This document shows positions 58,613-64,000 of a stretch of 64,000 nt of DNA, piece after piece. How positions within the stretch are numbered: position 1 is the stretch's first letter; every line of letters starts with the position of its first letter. The DNA is from Epiperipatus broadwayi (taxonomy: Eukaryota; Onychophora; Udeonychophora; Euonychophora; Peripatidae), in assembly GCA_028023455.1 (NCBI GenBank), contig JAQFVV010006215.1, positions 496,001 through 560,000 of the forward strand, given 5' to 3'. A program made the position numbers and the translations under genes. The notes under the pieces are model-generated. The model was not told the origin of the DNA. It was given only the letters and a program-made list of their open reading frames with translations, and searched no databases.

Positions 58613-59208
58613 CACATATATACTATAAGTGCTCAGTTATATATTAAGATAGACAATCCTCATACTTTAATGGACAGGCTTCAATCTACTCCACACTCTA
58701 ACTCTTCAACTGTCCATCTAATTGAAAATCTGATGATGGAATGCTCAAAGGCCACCCTGAGGCTGAGATTCTTGTCACACCCATGTTGACCTAAGGTCAA
58801 TCTGAACCCCACATGTACAGGACATAGTTCATTTAATACATATGCAAGGATGGGCAGACATCTCTACAATGTAATAACTGAAACACAGGCTTATACATAT
58901 ATATATAGACACAGGTATATAATAAGCCTGTGTTTCAGTTATTACATTGTAGAGATGTCTGCCCATCCTTGCATATGTATTAAATGGATTATGTCCTGTA
59001 CATGTGGGGTTCAGATTGACCTTAAGTCAACATGGGTGTGACAAGAATCTCAGTCTCAGGGTGGCCTTTGAGCATTCCATCATCAGATTTTCAATTGGAT
59101 GGACGGTTGAAGAGTTGGAGTGTGGAGTAGATTGAAGCCTGTCTATTAATGTATGAGGATTGTCTATCTTAATATATATCTGAGCACTTATAGTATATAT
59201 GTGTGGAG

Positions 59209-59272
59209 ATGATAATCTGGAGTAACTGATGATTGCTGGTTTAGCATAAAATACATATATTGGTGATTATTT
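59209..59272 (+). ncRNA. Hammerhead ribozyme motif, family B (58-kb copy, right arm)
   Basis: AGTAA, CTGATGA, TTGCTGGTTTAGCAT, AAA (G12 lost), ATACATAT, A, TTGGT. Stem I pairing is weakened by GAGTAA in place of GACCAA. Probably inactive, unlike the opposite arm. Confidence 0.6.
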
Positions 59273-59430
59273 ATCTTTTCAACGTATATGTGTTTAAGTG
59301 TATCAACATTATTACATAGAGTGGAGAGTGGTGGGTCATGTGAAAGTCTGTGCTCATATACCCTATATATTACATATATATAGACACAGGTATATAATAA
59401 GCCTGTGTTTCAGTTATTACAATGCATTTA

Positions 59431-60640
59431 TAAATTTAGTCATACTAGTATTTACTAATATAAATCACAAATCCAAACTATAGTTCTCTATTCCCCTCCC
59501 TTGGAAAAGAAGAAAAAAATTCTAAAGTCAAAAGAAAAGAATCCAAATTTCCAAAACAAATTTTTTTTCCAATCACAAATAAAAAAATGGTTATTTAAAA
59601 TTAATCTTCATTTTATAAATCATGTATTTTTGCCTCCCCCCCCATCTCATCTCTCACCCTATCCTTCACATCTCTCTTCTTTAAATCCAATAAAAAATTG
59701 AAAAGAGAAATAAAAATTTGTCAAGAAACAAAAGACATGTCAAGAAATATTTATATAAAAAGTATTACATTAAAGAGTGAATTTATAAATTTAGCCATAG
59801 TATTACTATTAGAATAAATCACCATTTTTGCAAAGAAATCTACAATTTTCCAATTAGTCATCCCAGTGTTTAAAGACTCAATTAAATATAATATTCAAAT
59901 GTAGATAGCTGATTAGATTGGTACCAAAAATAGAACAGTATTACTTTACAAGTGTATCCAAGATTAATAAATGAATTAAATAAATAATGATAAAATAAAT
60001 TTTAAATCATGATAAGCTGTCAGTTATAAAAATTCAATGATCCTTTTGTAATTTTGTCCCGATGGTAAAAATTACTGAACTATGAAGAGTTATCAATATT
60101 TTTTTCCCAATCAAAATTTAAAGATGCCCATAATTTTGAATTGGATAGGTAACTTTCTAGGTTTTTTTATTTAGTGAGTGATAGACTTGTAGGGAAGTAG
60201 ATAACTTGTTTTCAGTTAGTATATTGATCATTGCATATTAAAAGGTAGATTACCATTGGTAATGTTTAGCTCAATTATTTAGTGCTGCAATGCAAGAAAA
60301 GGATTATGGTGGGATTTTTCCTTAATAGAGCTATAAAATATGAAGTGTTGGCAAATTCCATAAAACATTACTAACTTACCTATCAATAATATGTAATTAT
60401 TTTATGATAATTTTAATTGCCAGAAAAAAGATTGGCTTACATGATTTTATTATCTGCACCATTGCCTGATATATATATATATATATTAGCAGTGGAAGAG
60501 ACTTAAATTTTACAGTCCATTTGATTTTTATTAATTTGTATTTAAACAGGTGTCTTATTTTAGAAATAAGTACTAATAAATATTACTTTTAATTTTTATT
60601 TTAGAATATGTAAATAAGTTATAAAAATTTTGCAATCCAG
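59431..60640. other. AT-rich spacer
   Basis: Nothing recognised. A lysine-rich frame near 59501 is poly(A)-driven. Confidence 0.45.
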
Positions 60641-60913
60641 AATTCTAAGTAATTAAACAAGGCAAAACTCTCTCCATACAGTAGTGCCACTCTGAGACAA
60701 TCAGAGTAATCAATGGATGCCAGAAGGCTTGTGCATAAAATTCCTATCTAGTGCCTACTCATCCAATATTCCCAGACTAGTTTCTGGCTTGTGGTCATCA
60801 TCAGTGAGGAGCCTTGGATCTGAGAGCACTGCACCTAGATCTTAGGATCTAATACAACACTCCAGCTGTGCTAGTATGAGATAGTGATCATGTGATGTTT
60901 AATTCTATGTAAT
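60641..60913 (+). mobile_element. Family A retroposon, copy A7, non-palindromic form
   Basis: TSD AATTCTAAGTAAT at 60641-60653 and AATTCTATGTAAT at 60901-60913 (one difference) encloses 247 bp. It has the left end AAACAAGGCAAAACTCTC, one complete arm through the ribozyme region to TTAGGATCTAATACAACACTCCAG, then directly the tail TATGAGATAGTGATCATGTGATGTTT. The inverted second arm is absent. Confidence 0.85.
60762..60828 (-). ncRNA. Hammerhead ribozyme motif, family A (A7)
   Basis: Minus strand: ATCCAA, CCTCA, CTGATGA, TGACCACAAGCCA (stem II weaker than GGC/GCC), GAAA, CTAGTC, TGGGA, TTGGAT. Core and stem III intact. It is antisense to the element's own direction. Confidence 0.68.
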
Positions 60914-61186
60914 GTTAGCTTTTAGATGATGACTGAAAAAACATACTGATCAAAACTGAATTAAATAATTCTATCTATTAAGAGAAGCAGAATTTAATTG
61001 ACTATTGGATTAAGAATATAATGAATCTGATTTGTCTAACAAGTGATTATAACTCTCGCAGGAAAGGGATCATATAAAGATTATCAGGAGTCGCACAAAT
61101 ATTTAAAATATTTTTTTATGAATAATTCGATGACTAGAAGTATTTTGTCCAAAAATATACTCATTATAGTTGATTATAAACATATA
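60914..61186. other. AT-rich spacer
   Basis: Nothing recognised. Confidence 0.5.
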
Positions 61187-61486
61187 GCTTTATTGCTCAG
61201 GAGTTCATAAGAAGTTTGAGCACCAGAATTGTGAGTGTAAAAATCAATCCTAAGACCTCCTGATCCCAAACTGAGCATTCTACCAGATTTGTAAGAAGTT
61301 TGAGCACCAGAACTGCAAGTAACAGATCGAACCTGAGATCTCCTGATCCTAAATCAGGCACTCTACCAATTGCATTCAAACTTCTTATTGGTAGAGTACT
61401 GGACTTGGGATTGGGAGGTCTCAGGATAGATTCTGGTGCTCACAGTTCTGGTGCTCAAACTTCTTATAAACTTCCGAGCAATAAAA
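61187..61486. mobile_element. Family E tRNA-derived fold-back, three tRNA-like units
   Basis: TTTATTGCTCAGGAG at the left mirrors CTTCCGAGCAATAAA at the right. Minus strand (61310-61375): TTGGTAGAGTGCCTGATTTA, anticodon stem CCTGA/TCAGG with TAG loop, B box CAGGTTCGATCTG. Another minus unit lies at 61205-61290, and a plus unit (TTGGTAGAGTACTGGACTTG) at 61389-61440. Each is followed by TTCTGGTGCTCAAACTTCTTA. Two minus units and one plus unit make a partial tandem with an inverted copy. Frames across it are shadows. Confidence 0.72.
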
Positions 61487-63079
61487 TCATCAGATTTTTT
61501 TTATATATTACAAAATATCTCAATGCTTTTTACTATTTTTTAATGAATGTATTTTTATTATTTATTTTTAAAAGGTGTCTTCTTTTTAAAAAAAAAAAAA
61601 CCATAAACTTTAGCATAAGTATATATATGTTGAAATTTTTGTCAAATTACGTTTTAAAATCATTTCAGTGCATTATTGATTACTATCAAAAACCACTAGC
61701 CACATACATCATTACTAAATAATTCATTTTATAATATAAGAGTTATAATATCATGTATTAAACAGTAACAACTTCATCACTGATATGCAGTAATCTATAT
61801 GCCATTATATCAGGATTTTTTATGGAGAGAAGATATCAAGAATTCTAAATATAATCTTAGTACATTTTTGGTACAGAACATCTTTTTCAAAGATTAATGT
61901 TATACTCAAAACAAAAAAAGGAAATACAGATGCACTCAACTGAACACTGTTAGATTTCCTGATCATTATTGAGATTATTTTATTAATGGCAAAAAAGGAA
62001 AATAAAAAGGAGCATGGTTTATTAATAACATAGATTCAATAATGATCAGAAAGTCTAATTGTTTTCAGATGAGTACATTTAGAACATATACAATTAATTA
62101 TAAAAGTTCATATGTTCTCTTTTATTTGAGTGTAATAATTGCTTTTGAAAAGAGTGTTGCACATCAGAAATGCATTAAGAATATATTTAAAGTCATTGAT
62201 AATTTTTTTTTATATAAGAATCATTTGCTATAATCATATAGATTATTATAAGAATTACAGCCATGACAAGAATTTTATAGCAACAGTAAAGCTCAGTAAT
62301 ATATTAAGTTTTATTTGATTCCAACTTTGATGTCATCGTAATTATTGTCTTTTGAAATTTTATGTAAGTGTTTGATATGGAGGTTTTAAAAAAATTCTCT
62401 TGTCTACATGTAGATGGCTTGTGATTTTATATTTATTAGAATGAAAACACTTTTGTAATCTTTCATTATTATTATGTTCTGATATTTGTTATCAAATATT
62501 TATGCAAATAGATATTTTTAGTATTGGTTACAATCAAATAAAATTACTGTTCAAGTCTTACTGACATCAAAATTGTTTTGAGACCAGATTGATAAATATT
62601 AATCCACAGTTAAAGGCAGACTATTTATACATATTCTTGTTTTTCTTTTGCTTTTATAACAGAATAAGGAGATTAATACCATAAAATAATCAGTAAACAT
62701 TTAACAATAAGCAACCAAATTATAAAGATTTACTCTATTACCAGTGTCAAACAATTAACACATGAGGAAAGTGTAAGTAGCAGTTTCCAGTTATAATATC
62801 AATCTAGTGGATTGTGGGATATATAGACAGTATAGATTTCTAACATTTATGGAAACTGCCAGTCAATATGAAGTAAATCTTATAAATCCAAAGATATTAA
62901 TTCTTTACAAAATTGAGTTTAAAGGCATTTCAACATTATCATAGGTTACTGGTAGTATTTAACTTTTTATAAGCATTGCAAAATACTATTTGCAAAGCAT
63001 TTTAATATTATCATATTCAGTGTCTCAGTGACTATATTTTAGGTGCACTAAATAAAAATATTAAAACTCTTCACTGATA
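61487..63079. other. AT-rich spacer
   Basis: Nothing recognised. Confidence 0.5.
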
Positions 63080-63640
63080 AATCAATAAGATAGAAAATAG
63101 TCCAGATATGGATAGGGCACTACTGGATAAAACTATCATCTGACTTTTATTGATTTCTAAAGTATACATAATGTGGTAGAATTAAAATAAAAAAAATAGA
63201 TCTGCTATTTAAACATATTGTGAAAGCAAAAGTCATGTGATGTTTTGCTGGTGTTATAACAATCTGGCCAATGAATATAATAATTAAAGTTATTAAAAAC
63301 TGAAGAAACCAAAGTATATAGATAAAGAACTAGAATCAGATCTATATAACTAAGCAAGCAAGTTGGCTTAAATTTAAAATATTAAGGTGTTTTTAAAATA
63401 CAAACTGATAGTTTGATAATAAAAATAAGAAATAAAGATGAATGCTGGTAGAAAGATGCATTACATCCAAAAAAATTCAGATATATTAGATCTAGATCCA
63501 AAACCTTTATTGATAAAAACCACAAACTAGAAACTACTCTGGGAATATGGATAGGCACTACTGGATAATGATCTGTAAAGAAAGCACTATCATCTGGCAC
63601 CTATTAATTATTCAAATTTACACAAGATGGGGAACTGGAG
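63080..63640 (-). mobile_element. Family A retroposon, copy A9, strongly diverged
   Basis: AAACTAGAAACTACTCTGGGAATATGG (63524 on) matches the ribozyme 3' half. GAAACCAAAGTATATAGATA (63306) matches the single-copy centre, and TCATGTGATGTTTTGCTGG (63234) matches the tail. Part of the second arm lies at 63095-63150 (GATAGGGCACTACTGGATAA). Ends and TSD cannot be read. Confidence 0.5.
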
Positions 63641-64000
63641 TACAAGAGATATATTTGCTACTTAAAGATGATGTATAGGCAGATGTAATTCAATGTTTTG
63701 TTGAAGCTTTACGTTCATTGTTATAGCTTGAGAATGTTATATAGTAAATAGTATTAGAATCATTAGTAATGTTGAAGGTGGTCTGATTCAAAATTAATGT
63801 GAACTGATTAGAATTAATATTATTACAATCAATTTATCTCTATATTTACTCAGAGATGATTTTTTGAATAATATGCTTTTATCAAATCATTGATATTTTT
63901 GTAGAATATTCATCATAATTGTTAAATATAGAAGTTAATCAAAAAATGTCAGAATAAAAATCAAGAACATTTTTTTTTTGCCATTATCATTTTTTGAGAA

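Larger units (their letters stand above)
58433..59430 (+). mobile_element. Family B palindromic retroposon, nearly intact, 972 bp
   Basis: TSD TACAATGCATTTA at 58433-58445 and 59418-59430. The palindrome starts flush with ATATATAGGGTATATGAGCA and its right arm ends TCATATACCCTATATAT near 59370. A 47-nt tail (to GCCTGTGTTTCAGTTAT) precedes the right TSD. The same tail also stands at the palindrome centre (about 58901-58937), so the right arm is tail-body-tail. Very similar to the 27-kb copy, but complete. Confidence 0.93.

Overview
This window is AT-rich animal nuclear DNA in a gene-poor, transposon-dense interval. It carries decayed non-LTR retrotransposons of several clades (RTE-like, CR1/jockey-like), a Penelope-like GIY-YIG endonuclease remnant, tRNA-derived SINEs, long trinucleotide microsatellites and almost no open coding sequence. 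Nothing in it looks prokaryotic. An invertebrate metazoan fits best, but I cannot name a phylum from sequence alone. No host gene can be called with confidence. The best candidate is one possible 3'-terminal exon at 9101-9233.

Layout. 1-5 kb: two oppositely facing LTR-retrotransposon fragments around an (ATT)n microsatellite, a 5'-truncated LINE tail with a 19-bp target-site duplication (TSD), and an 81-bp tandem duplication. 5-9 kb: fold-back retroposons of families A and B, and a tRNA-like SINE. 9-12 kb: candidate exon, candidate promoter, and a perfect 242-bp palindrome. 12-22 kb: LINE scraps, SINEs, more fold-backs. 22.4-26.1 kb: a long decayed LINE on the minus strand (esterase-like end of ORF1, endonuclease, reverse transcriptase (RT), cysteine/histidine tail). 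26-42 kb: many fold-back insertions and a Penelope-like endonuclease remnant in inverted pair. 42.4-45.2 kb: two partial CR1/jockey-like LINEs in tandem, then a self-complementary microsatellite. 47.1-49.7 kb: an RTE-like LINE (minus). 50.0-50.7 kb: a homopolymer-rich block that looks like an assembly or read error. 52-64 kb: LINE and SINE scraps, a degenerate tandem array, and further fold-backs including a nearly intact 972-bp family B copy.

The main result is a set of palindromic retroposons. Family A (about ten copies) and family B (about eight copies) are long inverted repeats whose arms carry the conserved core of a type I hammerhead ribozyme: CTGATGA, a stem II, GAAA, a very short self-complementary stem III (ACTAGT in A; ATACGTAT or ATGCAT in B), the cleavage position, and a stem I that pairs across the core. 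Copies with readable ends share one design: a 10-15 bp TSD, a palindrome beginning flush at one TSD, and a 35-50 nt non-palindromic tail before the other TSD. The same design is seen in an unrelated perfect palindrome (11.2 kb) and in family C (37.7 kb). Hammerhead motifs, short tails and mixed direct/inverted terminal repeats are known from Penelope-like elements and retrozymes, and a Penelope-like endonuclease remnant lies at 30.1-30.6 kb. I therefore infer that families A and B are non-autonomous, hammerhead-bearing retroposons mobilised by Penelope-type machinery. Whether they have been described before cannot be decided here.
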